NCBI RefSeq assembly: GCF_009932475.1 | Contig: NZ_BJOV01000005.1 | Coordinates: 2,232,001-2,296,000 of the forward strand | Direction: 5' to 3' | From: Gordonia spumicola | Lineage (GTDB): Bacteria; Actinomycetota; Actinomycetes; Mycobacteriales; Mycobacteriaceae | Length of the DNA stretch: 64,000 nucleotides | Shown here: positions 32,507 through 40,151 of the stretch, one piece after another | Layout of the letters: every line of letters starts with the position of its first letter | Numbering within the stretch: the first letter of the stretch is position 1 | Made by a program: the position numbers and the translations under genes | Notes under the pieces: generated by a model | Seen by the model: the letters and a program-made list of their open reading frames with translations, nothing else | Database searches by the model: none | Told to the model about the DNA's origin: nothing

Positions 32507-34402
32507 GTGACGAACGAAGATCCGACGACACAGACGCCGACGGCGGAGGCCGCCGTCGCCGAACCGACAGGTCGCCGACCGTGGCACGACAGCCGCATTC
32601 GACGTGCCCTGCTCGCCGTCGTCGTTGTTGTTCCGCTTGCGTTCGCGGCCGTCTACATGTGGGCGATGTGGGATCCGACCGAGACCCTCGAAGACATGCC
32701 CGTGGCCCTGGTGAACAACGACATCGCGGTCGGCTCGGGCGCCGATCGTCTCGCCGCGGGCGACGAGGTGAAGCAGACGCTCCTCGATTCCGGAGCGCTC
32801 AAGTTCGACGCCGTCGACACCGAGACCGCGGTCGACGGCCTCGCCTCGGGCGACTACTACTTCGTCGTGTCGATTCCGACCAACTTCTCCGCGACGCTGT
32901 CGGGCCTGGGCGACACCACGAAGGCTCCCGCGCTGATCTCGATCACGTACAACGACAACAACACCCTTCTCGCGTCGAGCATCGGCGACAGCGTGATGTC
33001 CGCGATCCGCGCCGAGGTCGTCAAGGGCACCGCGGGCAGCAGCGTGAAGACCGTCCTGCAGGGCCTCGACGAGTTGAGCGGCGGCCTCAAGGACGCCGCG
33101 ACCGGTTCCGGGCAACTGCACGACGGCACGAGTGAACTGTCTGCGGGCGCGGGCGAACTCGCCAAGGGCCTGCGCGACGAACTGGTGCCCGGCACCGCCG
33201 AGGCCGCCGACGGCGGCGGCCAGCTCGCGGCGGGCGCAGGCGAACTCGCCGCGGGTCTGACCGAGCTGCGCAGCGGTACCGACGAACTCGGCGCGGGCGC
33301 GACCGAACTCGCCGACGGCATCGACTCCATCGTCGGCGGCGTCGACGCGAAGGGCATCGCCGACCAGCTGAAAGCACTGAAGAAGGCGCTGCCGAACGAT
33401 CCGTCGATCCGCGGCATCGTCGACGAACTCACCGGCGTCGTCGACGGCCTCGGCCAGCTCACGTCGGGCAGCCGGGAGATCGCGAACCAACTGACGAACC
33501 CGAAGGCCGACTACCGGTCGGGTGTGGAGCAACTCGTCGCGGGCTCGGCGGAACTCAGCAGCGGAGCGAACGAACTGAGCGCGGGCCTCGGAGAGCTCCA
33601 CCAGGGCGCCACGGATGCGGCGAACGGCGCGCAGCAGCTCGCGGACGGTGCGGGCCAAGTCGACGACGGCGCGGGTGAACTCCATCAGGGTCTGTCCGAC
33701 GGCGCCCGGCAGGCGCCCGACCTCGGCGACGACGTCCAGCAGCAGTCGCTCGCCGACCTGCTCGCCACCCCCGTCGACACGAAGGCGACCAACCTGGCCG
33801 CCGCACAGTTCAACGGCCCCGGCGGCGCTCCCCTGCTGCTGATCATGCTGACCGCGATCGTGCCGCTCATCGTGTTCATGTGTTGCCGCCCGCTCCGCGC
33901 ATCGGTCACCGCCGCCCGCACGATCGGGATCCGCGCCTGGCTGCGGCGGGTCGCATTCGTCTGCGGCGTGAGCCTCGCGGCGATGGCCGCGTGCACCGTC
34001 GGCGTGTGGTCGTTCCTGAGCCCGTCACCCGACCCGGCGAATCTGGCGCAGACGCTGCTCATGGTCGCGGCGGCGACGTTGATGCACACGGCCGTCATCG
34101 GGGTCATGTTCGCGATCGGCGGCTACGTCGTCGGCTCGGTGACCGCCCTGGCCGGCATCATGCTGCAGATGTTCTCGTTCGGCGGCGTGTGGATGATCGA
34201 GACCGTTCCCGGCGCACTCAAATGGCTGCATCCGCTGATGCCCATGACGTACGTCCGTGACGGTTTCATCGCGTCGTTCAACGGCTCGTCCGGATTCTGG
34301 GCGGCCTTGGTGATCGTCGTCGGCATCACCGCCGTCTGCACGGCGGCGCATCTCCTCCTCGTCCGTGGCCGCACTCCCGCCGCGGACGCTCTCCCCGCCT
34401 GA
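32507..34402 (+). CDS. YhgE/Pip family membrane protein
   Basis: About 631 residues. GTG 32507 is preferred (GGGAG 5 bases upstream); GTG 32501 would add two. One N-terminal span ('ALLAVVVVVPLAFAAVYMW'), an extracytoplasmic domain with 'MPVALVNNDIAV', then a long region with a roughly 7-residue 'ELxxG' repeat (for example 'GAGELAKGLRDEL', 'GATELADGI'), then five or so spans as in ABC-2 permeases. The family resembles phage-receptor Pip and ESX-like membrane proteins; its exact job is not known. Two palindromes upstream point to tight regulation. Confidence 0.88.
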   Translation: MTNEDPTTQTPTAEAAVAEPTGRRPWHDSRIRRALLAVVVVVPLAFAAVYMWAMWDPTETLEDMPVALVNNDIAVGSGADRLAAGDEVKQTLLDSGALKFDAVDTETAVDGLASGDYYFVVSIPTNFSATLSGLGDTTKAPALISITYNDNNTLLASSIGDSVMSAIRAEVVKGTAGSSVKTVLQGLDELSGGLKDAATGSGQLHDGTSELSAGAGELAKGLRDELVPGTAEAADGGGQLAAGAGELAAGLTELRSGTDELGAGATELADGIDSIVGGVDAKGIADQLKALKKALPNDPSIRGIVDELTGVVDGLGQLTSGSREIANQLTNPKADYRSGVEQLVAGSAELSSGANELSAGLGELHQGATDAANGAQQLADGAGQVDDGAGELHQGLSDGARQAPDLGDDVQQQSLADLLATPVDTKATNLAAAQFNGPGGAPLLLIMLTAIVPLIVFMCCRPLRASVTAARTIGIRAWLRRVAFVCGVSLAAMAACTVGVWSFLSPSPDPANLAQTLLMVAAATLMHTAVIGVMFAIGGYVVGSVTALAGIMLQMFSFGGVWMIETVPGALKWLHPLMPMTYVRDGFIASFNGSSGFWAALVIVVGITAVCTAAHLLLVRGRTPAADALPA

Positions 34403-34404
34403 CG

Positions 34405-35460
34405 TCAGCAGTGGGGACGTGACTTGGCGGTGCCGATGGTGCCGAGCGCGTCGACGGCGCCCGCGAGGGTGTCGACCTTGACCAGTTCGATCCCGTCGGG
34501 TGCGTCCGACGTGGCGAGCGAGCAGTTTCCCGCAGGCACCAGGAACATCGTCGCGCCCGCGTCCTTCGCGGCGCGGATCTTGTGGTCGATCCCGCCGATC
34601 TCGCCGACCTTGCCCGACGGGTCGATGGTGCCGGTCCCGGCGACGAATTCGCCGTGCGACAGGTCGCCCGGAGTCATCTGGTCGATGATCGACAGCGTCA
34701 TCATGAGTCCCGCGGACGGTCCGCCGATGTCGCCGACGTCGAACCGGATGTCCTTGGTCGGATCGGCGGGGACCGACCGCATCGTGACGCCCAGGAACGG
34801 GCGATTCTTGTCATCGGGTCGAGCGCCGAGCGTCACCGACGACGTCTGCTGCTTGCCGTCGCGCAGGAAGACGATGTCGACGACGTCACCGGGCCTATGA
34901 GCGCCGAGAGCCGACGCCACCGCCTCCATCGTCGCGACGGGACGCCCGCCGATCGAGAGGATCCGGTCGCCGTCGGCGAGCACGCCCTTGGCCGGGGAGG
35001 AGTCCGCCACCGTGCGGACGCCGACCGCGGTCGGCAGCTTGAGGAAGTTCCACGCGGCGAGGGTCGCATTGTCCTCCGACCCCGACATCTGCTGCTGGTT
35101 CTCCTGCCGGACCTGGTCTTCGCTCTGGTCCGGCGGGTAGTAGGCCTCGCGAGGCTGCACCTCGTAGTCGGACGACAGCCATTTGCCGATCGCCTGGAAC
35201 AGGGTCAGTCCGTCGTACAGCGAGACCGTCGTCAGGTTCAGATGACCCTTCGGGGTGGGGTCGACGCCGCCGACCACCTGCACCACACGCACCTGGTCGC
35301 CCTCGTCGTTGGCGATCGTGCCGAGAGTGTTCACGGTGGGACCGGGGCCGAGCGCCACATACGGCACCCGCACGAACAGTCCGAGGCCGATGAAGACTGC
35401 CAGCAGCGCCACTGCCACATATATCGTGGCGACACGGCGGCCACTGCGGATGCTCGTCAT
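34405..35460 (-). CDS. PDZ domain-containing Lon-like serine protease (S16)
   Basis: 351 residues from ATG 35460. One N-terminal span (about 13-30) anchors it; a PDZ domain is at about 145-215 ('SSPAKGVLADGDRILSIGGRPV') and a Lon-type protease domain follows. The catalytic Ser is in 'DIGGPSAGLMM' (S249) and the Lys in 'VGEIGGIDHKIRAA' (K294). It acts outside the membrane, possibly in surveillance or processing of exported proteins. Convergent with the YhgE gene; the same protein precedes the metalloprotease gene in M. tuberculosis. Confidence 0.9.
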   Translation of the reverse strand: MTSIRSGRRVATIYVAVALLAVFIGLGLFVRVPYVALGPGPTVNTLGTIANDEGDQVRVVQVVGGVDPTPKGHLNLTTVSLYDGLTLFQAIGKWLSSDYEVQPREAYYPPDQSEDQVRQENQQQMSGSEDNATLAAWNFLKLPTAVGVRTVADSSPAKGVLADGDRILSIGGRPVATMEAVASALGAHRPGDVVDIVFLRDGKQQTSSVTLGARPDDKNRPFLGVTMRSVPADPTKDIRFDVGDIGGPSAGLMMTLSIIDQMTPGDLSHGEFVAGTGTIDPSGKVGEIGGIDHKIRAAKDAGATMFLVPAGNCSLATSDAPDGIELVKVDTLAGAVDALGTIGTAKSRPHC

Positions 35461-35532
35461 CTGATCCAGGGTATCCGAGCACATCGCCGCGAGCCCGCCG
35501 GGAGGTCGGCCGATGCCGGTACCGTGGAGAAC

Positions 35533-36858
35533 ATGAACGATCTTCCCTTCGGATTCTCGTCGTCGAACAACGACGACGGTCGTGACGACAACGGTCAGAA
35601 TCCCGGCGGCTTCGACCCCAACATGCTCGGCCAGCTGTTCAACCAGCTCGGCTCGATGTTCAGCGGGATGGGCTCGGGCATGACGCCGGGCAGCGGATCG
35701 GGCCCCGTGAACTACGACGTCGCCGCGTCGATGGCCCGCCAACAGATCGGGAACTTCACCCCGATGCTCGAGAAGGAGTCGTCGGCGGTCGCCGACGCCG
35801 TCCGTCTCGCCGAAGTCTGGCTCGACGAGCAGACGACGCTGCCCGCAGGCATCACGACCACCGCGGCGTGGACTCCCGTCGACTGGCTGGAGAACACCAT
35901 GCCGACCTGGCGCACACTGTGCGACCCGGTCGCCCAGCAAATGGCTGCCGGCATGACCGACGGCCTCCCGGAGGAGGCGAAGGCCCTCGCCGGTCCGATG
36001 CTCGGCATGCTCGGCCAGATGACTGGCAGCATGTACGGCAGCCAGCTCGGCCAAGGCCTCGGCACCCTCGCGAAAGACGTCCTGACCGGCACCGACATCG
36101 GACTTCCGCTGGCTCCGCCGACGACGGGCGTCCTGCTGCCCGAGGCGATCGCACGCTTCTCCGAGGGGCTCGACCTGCCCGCCCAGGAGATCGTCGTGTT
36201 CCTCGCGGCGCGGGAAGCCGCCCACGTCCGGCTCTTCAGTCACGTGCCGTGGCTCAAGCAGCGGGTTCTCGCGACCGTCGAAGAGTACGGCCGGGGAATC
36301 CGCATCGACTTCGGCGGCATGCAGAACCTCGCCGAAGGCATCGACCCGCAACAGTTGTTCAGCGACCCGTCGAAGCTGCAGGAGTTGATGGGTTCGGCCG
36401 CGGCGTTCGAACCGCAGACCACGCCCGAACAGCAGGCGGCTCTCGCGCGCCTCGAGACGCTGCTCGCCCTCATCGAGGGCTGGGTGGAGACTGTCGTCAG
36501 CAACGCGCTGTCCGACCGAATCCCGAGCACCGCGGCCCTCACCGAGACCATGCGTCGTCGACGCGCCACCGGCGGCCCGGCCGAGCAGACGTTCGCGACA
36601 CTCGTCGGCCTCGATCTGCGGCCGCGCAAGCTCCGTGAGGCCGCCGATCTGTGGACCAAACTCACCGAGGCGTCCGACGTGACCGTCCGGGACAGTGTGT
36701 GGGGCCACCCCGACCTCCTCCCCGACGGCGACGACCTCGACTCGCCCGCAGGCTTCATCGACCGGATGATCGGCGGCGACTCGTCGCTCGACGACGCGAT
36801 CGCCGAACTCGAACGCAGCCTCACCGATGACGACAAGGGCGACGACGACAAGGCCTGA
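35533..36858 (+). CDS. DUF2342 / zinc-dependent metalloprotease-like protein
   Basis: 441 residues from ATG 35533. A Gly/Asp/Asn/Met-rich N terminus precedes a helical domain with the family's conserved 'VVFLAAREAAHVRLFSHVPWL' segment, in which E and H resemble a zincin active site. The C terminus is acidic ('DDDKGDDDKA'). Proteins of this family are annotated as zinc-dependent metalloproteases or F420-associated proteins; activity is not established. Divergent from the PDZ protease by 72 bases. Confidence 0.85.
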   Translation: MNDLPFGFSSSNNDDGRDDNGQNPGGFDPNMLGQLFNQLGSMFSGMGSGMTPGSGSGPVNYDVAASMARQQIGNFTPMLEKESSAVADAVRLAEVWLDEQTTLPAGITTTAAWTPVDWLENTMPTWRTLCDPVAQQMAAGMTDGLPEEAKALAGPMLGMLGQMTGSMYGSQLGQGLGTLAKDVLTGTDIGLPLAPPTTGVLLPEAIARFSEGLDLPAQEIVVFLAAREAAHVRLFSHVPWLKQRVLATVEEYGRGIRIDFGGMQNLAEGIDPQQLFSDPSKLQELMGSAAAFEPQTTPEQQAALARLETLLALIEGWVETVVSNALSDRIPSTAALTETMRRRRATGGPAEQTFATLVGLDLRPRKLREAADLWTKLTEASDVTVRDSVWGHPDLLPDGDDLDSPAGFIDRMIGGDSSLDDAIAELERSLTDDDKGDDDKA

Positions 36859-36913
36859 TCAGCCTGTGGACAACGCGTTCGACGAAAACGGGCAATGGTG
36901 ACATCGTGACGCC

Positions 36914-37759
36914 ATGACGGACTTCGCGAACGACCCCGGCCTGCCCGTGCTGCTGCCCGGATATCCCGTCGTCGCCAGGCGCGACGGCACCGTGCAAGTC
37001 GGGTGCGACCCCGGGACGTCGGTGCTGCTGGAAGTCGGTGCACGCATCGCCCCGCGGGCGGTCGCATCGCTCCTGCAGACATTGCGCGAACCGGCGGACT
37101 ACCCGTCCATCGCGCGCCGGGTCCGGTCCGTGGGACTCGACGCACGCAGTCTGCGCGCGATGCTCGACAGGCTCGTCGCCGCGGGCTGCGCGGTCCCGAC
37201 CGATCGGCCGACGCCGCGGACCCTCTCCGTTCACATCATCGGGCGCGGCGACGTCGCGCGCGATCTCGCCTCCTCGCTCACCGGGGCCGGCATCGTCGTC
37301 GACGACGCCATCGCACCGGGGCTGATCGTCCTCGCCGACCAGCCCGTCGTCGACCCGCGCATCACCCGCAGGCTGATGTCGGCGGGATACCCGCACATGC
37401 CCGTCCACCTGCGCGACGGCCTCGGCGTCGTCGGGCCCCTCGTCCTGCCCGGCACGTCCAGCTGCCTGCGGTGCGCCGACATGCACCTCACCGACTTCGA
37501 TCCCCAGTGGCCCGTCGTCGCCGCCGGACTCCTCGACGTCGTCGGCCACGCCGACCCCGCGGTGCTCCGCGCCACCGTCGCCGTCGCCCACGCACAACTC
37601 GACGAGACGATCGCGCTGCTGACCGCGGACGACGGACCCGCCCCGAGCCTCGTCGGTCGAACACTCGAGTTCCGCACCGGCCCGTCGCGCCTCGCGTCAC
37701 ACATCGCGCCAGTTCACCCCAGGTGCGGGTGCACCGCGAGGTCCGCAACTGCCGCTTAG
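36914..37759 (+). CDS. E1-like / cyclodehydratase-type protein of unknown role
   Basis: 281 residues from ATG 36914. The first 105 residues look like a winged-helix leader-binding domain ('VARRDGTVQVGCDPGTSVLLEV', 'SIARRVRSVGLDARSLRAML'). The second half has a nucleotide-fold start ('LSVHIIGRGDVARDLASSL'), 'VHLRDGLGVVGPLVLPGTSSCLRC' and a C-terminal 'PVHPRCGCT'; the CxxC and CxC pairs could bind zinc. This is the arrangement of bacteriocin/TOMM cyclodehydratase-like proteins, but no YcaO or precursor gene is adjacent. The same place in M. tuberculosis holds an uncharacterised gene. Confidence 0.7.
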   Translation: MTDFANDPGLPVLLPGYPVVARRDGTVQVGCDPGTSVLLEVGARIAPRAVASLLQTLREPADYPSIARRVRSVGLDARSLRAMLDRLVAAGCAVPTDRPTPRTLSVHIIGRGDVARDLASSLTGAGIVVDDAIAPGLIVLADQPVVDPRITRRLMSAGYPHMPVHLRDGLGVVGPLVLPGTSSCLRCADMHLTDFDPQWPVVAAGLLDVVGHADPAVLRATVAVAHAQLDETIALLTADDGPAPSLVGRTLEFRTGPSRLASHIAPVHPRCGCTARSATAA

Positions 37760-37812
37760 CCTCGGCCACTGTCAGGGCGGTCAACTATCCTCGGAGACGG
37801 CGAAAGGACACC

Positions 37813-39126
37813 ATGAGCGAGATCACACGCGGCCAGGGCCGACGTAACGCGAAACTTGCCGCACTGCCCCTCGGCATGGCAGGCCGCGCCGTCGGCGGAC
37901 TCGGCAAGCGCATGACGGGCAAGAGCAAAGACGAAGTGAACGCCGAGCTCATGAACAAGACGGCCGAACAGCTCTTCGCCGTGCTCGGCGAACTCAAGGG
38001 CGGCGCGATGAAGGTCGGGCAGGCCCTGTCGATCATGGAGGCCGCGATCCCCGACGAGTTCGGCGAACCCTTCCGCGAAGCGCTGACCAAACTGCAGGCC
38101 GAAGCACCGCCGATGCCCGCCAAGACCGTCCACAAGGTCCTCGACCAGCAGCTCGGCACCCGCTGGCGGGAACGATTCCTCGAGTTCAGCGACGAACCCG
38201 CCGCATCGGCCAGCATCGGCCAAGTCCACAGAGGCGTCTGGAAGGACGGGCGCGACGTAGCCGTCAAAGTCCAATACCCGGGTGCGGACCACGCCCTCAA
38301 AGCCGACCTCAAGACACTCAGCCGCATGTCGGGGCTCATCCAGAAGCTGTCCCCCGGCACCGACGTCAAAGGCATGTTCGACGAGCTGATCGACCGCACC
38401 GAAGACGAACTCGACTACATCGGCGAAGCCGACAACCAGCGCGCCTTCGCCAAGGCTTTCGACGGCGACCCCGACTTCGTCGTCCCCAAGGTGATCGCCA
38501 GCGCCCCCAAGGTGATCATCTCCGAATGGGTCGAAGGCAAACGCCTCTCCCAGATCATCGCCGACGGCACCCAGGAAGAACGCAACGCCGCCGCCACCAA
38601 GATGACGACCTTCGAAGTCAGCTCCCCGACCAGGGTCGGACTCCTGCACGGCGACCCCCATCCCGGCAACTTCTTCGTCCTCGACGACGGCCGGTTCGGC
38701 ATCCTCGACTTCGGCGCCATCGGCCGCTACCCCGACGGGCTGCCCCCGATGACCGGACCCATCCTCGCTCTCGCCCGTGACAAGAAGTACGACGAACTCC
38801 GCGACCTCATGGTCGAAACCGACTTCATCCGCGCCTCGCACGCCGACCGCGTGAGCCCGGACGACCTCGCGAAATACCTCCAGCCGTACGTCGACCCCCT
38901 GTACAGCGACACGTTCCACTTCACCCGCAAGTGGCTCCAACGTGCGGCGGGCAAGGCCACGGACCTCACCGGCGACGTCTACAAGACGTCCCGCAACCTC
39001 AACGTCCCCCGCGAGTACGTGATGGTGTTCCGCGTCCTCATCGGATGTGTCGGCATCGCCGCCCAGCTCAATGCGGAGGCTCCGTACCGGGCGATCATGG
39101 CCCAGTGGGTCGACGGTATCGCCTGA
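37813..39126 (+). CDS. ABC1/AarF (UbiB-like) kinase family protein
   Basis: 437 residues from ATG 37813. Family motifs: 'KGGAMKVGQALSIMEAAIPDEF' (KxGQ), 'ASASIGQVHRGVW' (Ala-rich loop), 'VAVKVQYPG' (lysine), 'GLLHGDPHPGNFFV' (catalytic) and 'GILDFGAIGR' (DFG-like). It is an atypical kinase or ATPase; relatives act on lipid or quinone metabolism, and the actinobacterial gene next to whiB7 is conserved. It may be cotranscribed with the gene at 36914, 53 bases upstream. Confidence 0.9.
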   Translation: MSEITRGQGRRNAKLAALPLGMAGRAVGGLGKRMTGKSKDEVNAELMNKTAEQLFAVLGELKGGAMKVGQALSIMEAAIPDEFGEPFREALTKLQAEAPPMPAKTVHKVLDQQLGTRWRERFLEFSDEPAASASIGQVHRGVWKDGRDVAVKVQYPGADHALKADLKTLSRMSGLIQKLSPGTDVKGMFDELIDRTEDELDYIGEADNQRAFAKAFDGDPDFVVPKVIASAPKVIISEWVEGKRLSQIIADGTQEERNAAATKMTTFEVSSPTRVGLLHGDPHPGNFFVLDDGRFGILDFGAIGRYPDGLPPMTGPILALARDKKYDELRDLMVETDFIRASHADRVSPDDLAKYLQPYVDPLYSDTFHFTRKWLQRAAGKATDLTGDVYKTSRNLNVPREYVMVFRVLIGCVGIAAQLNAEAPYRAIMAQWVDGIA

Positions 39127-39151
39127 CCCCTCTCCCTGTGTTCCGCTGTCC

Positions 39152-39263
39152 GGCCGGGCGATGCGGCGTGGACATGGTTTGTTCGGCAGTCCTCGCGGGC
39201 TCGCCTAACGGCTCGCGCGCTGCGGAGGGCTCTCAAACCATGTCCACGCCGCCTCGCCCGGCC
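39152..39263. repeat. Near-perfect 30-bp inverted repeat with 52-base loop
   Basis: Arms 39152-39181 and 39234-39263 match at 29 of 30 positions (one T/C pair 11 bases in). It starts 25 bases after the ABC1 kinase stop. The loop is GC-rich with partial further pairing. It could be a very strong terminator, a structured RNA or the remnant of a small mobile repeat (MITE-like). It is far longer than the ordinary terminators in this window. Confidence 0.75.
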
Positions 39264-39488
39264 TGCGTCGTACAGGGTTTCAGCCAGTCGCCATTCGTCT
39301 CTGCGTTGGAGCCCTCATGCTGGTTGAGCAGGGCCCGGAGCGATAGCGCAGCGGCCGGGTCGAAACCTCGGCCACCCGGGCCGGAGGGCGTGTGGACGAA
39401 AATGTCACACACGAGAAACGAACGCAGAGCCCAGAAGAACGACGGATGGAACGCGGCCGGGGTAGAACAACACCACGACGCGCAACAT
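39264..39488. other. Non-coding remainder of the kinase-whiB7 intergenic region
   Basis: Together with the 30-bp inverted repeat this is a 362-base stretch between the kinase and whiB7 stops. I see no convincing gene. It holds a repeat-like element at 39321-39367 and 9-base complementary words CTCTGCGTT (39299) and AACGCAGAG (39421) that frame it. Confidence 0.5.
39321..39367. repeat. REP-like intergenic element
   Basis: The segment begins TGGTTGAGC and ends GGGTCGAAACC with an internal GGCCCGG/CCGGGTC stem. Elements with GGTTGAG...GTCGAAACC ends recur in intergenic regions of several actinobacteria, from general familiarity; a genome count is needed to confirm. Confidence 0.4.
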
Positions 39489-39776
39489 CTAGGCGACGGC
39501 GTTCTTACGAGGCCGCCCTCGCGGCCGCTTGCGGGCGATGACGACGCCGCCGTCGAAGATCTCGCCGCCCCACACGCCCCAGGGCTCGGAGCGTTCGAGG
39601 GCGAGGTCCAGGCACTGGGCCTGGAGCGGGCACGTCTTGCACAATGCCTTGGCCTCCTCGAGGAGGCTGGGCTGGTCGGCGAACCAGAGGTCGGCGTCGC
39701 CGCTCTGGCAGGGCAGTTCGACGTCTCGTCGCCTGACGGTGTCGTCGGTGGTTGGTGACAGTGTGGTGGTACTCAT
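39489..39776 (-). CDS. whiB7: Redox-responsive transcriptional regulator WhiB7
   Basis: 95 residues from ATG 39776. Four cysteines for the Fe-S cluster (C23, C46, C49, C55), the 'WGVWGGE' turn (66-72) and a C-terminal AT-hook 'RKRPRGRPRK', which is diagnostic of WhiB7. It partners with the housekeeping sigma factor to switch on intrinsic antibiotic-resistance genes. A same-frame ATG at 39857 lies inside the attenuator region and is rejected. The long leader carries a uORF, an attenuator and a WhiB7-type promoter. Confidence 0.95.
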   Translation of the reverse strand: MSTTTLSPTTDDTVRRRDVELPCQSGDADLWFADQPSLLEEAKALCKTCPLQAQCLDLALERSEPWGVWGGEIFDGGVVIARKRPRGRPRKNAVA

Positions 39777-39850
39777 GGAGTCGGGCTTTCTCATCGCAGA
39801 TGAACGGGTGTTTCTGATGAACCCCGGCCGACTCGACAGACAGTCGAGAA

Positions 39851-39887
39851 AGGCCACGGGTTCGCGTTTCGCGATTCGCCGTGGCCT
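39851..39887 (-). terminator. whiB7 leader attenuator
   Basis: Nine-base outer stem (AGGCCACGG with CCGTGGCCT on the minus strand) and an inner TCGCG/CGCGA stem, followed on the minus strand by TTTCT. It lies between the uORF stop and whiB7, where a conditional terminator is expected. Confidence 0.75.
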
Positions 39888-39900
39888 CGTGATGTTCCTG

Positions 39901-39915
39901 CTAGTGGATCACTAG
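39901..39915 (-). promoter_or_regulatory. Small hairpin overlapping the uORF stop
   Basis: CTAGTG-GAT-CACTAG pairs perfectly and includes the uORF stop codon. A ribosome stalled or terminating here would change leader folding. Confidence 0.4.
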
Positions 39916-40034
39916 TCTTGTCGGAACGGCTGTCGAGCGCCTGGACGGGTCATGGGGAATCGCTGGCGCTCTCGCGCCACTGCTCCTGCCGGTGCGGCAT
40001 GGTCTGATGCCACACGCCAATGCTTTGCAATCAT
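39912..40034 (-). CDS. whiB7 upstream open reading frame (leader peptide)
   Basis: 40 codons from ATG 40034, with AGGGGAG 9 bases upstream, ending at TAG 39914. The peptide is basic (many Arg) and starts MIAKHWRVAS. A shorter internal start at 39953 would give 13 residues. In other actinobacteria whiB7 is controlled by a uORF whose translation decides whether the attenuator forms; the layout here is the same. Confidence 0.7.
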   Translation of the reverse strand: MIAKHWRVASDHAAPAGAVARERQRFPMTRPGARQPFRQD

Positions 40035-40104
40035 TTGATTCGACTCCCCTTTCCATTCCAGGTCTCCACCACACGCCGAGTTGGGCGTGTCACTTACTCG
40101 AACT

Positions 40105-40143
40105 ACTTTAGGTGCGGGTCGCATACGGCACAACCCATTTTCT
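40105..40143 (-). promoter_or_regulatory. WhiB7-type promoter of whiB7
   Basis: On the minus strand: AGAAAAT (40137-40143) just upstream of a -35-like TTGTGC (40128-40133), a 17-base spacer and -10 TAAAGT (40105-40110). An AT-rich stretch beside the -35 is what the WhiB7 AT-hook recognises, so positive autoregulation is likely. The leader to the whiB7 start is about 320 bases. Confidence 0.65.
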
Positions 40144-40151
40144 ACCTGCGG

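Noticed and set aside
36914..39126. A RiPP (TOMM) biosynthetic cluster around the E1-like gene
   Set aside because: No YcaO, precursor peptide, protease or transporter gene is visible nearby; a kinase and housekeeping genes are the neighbours.
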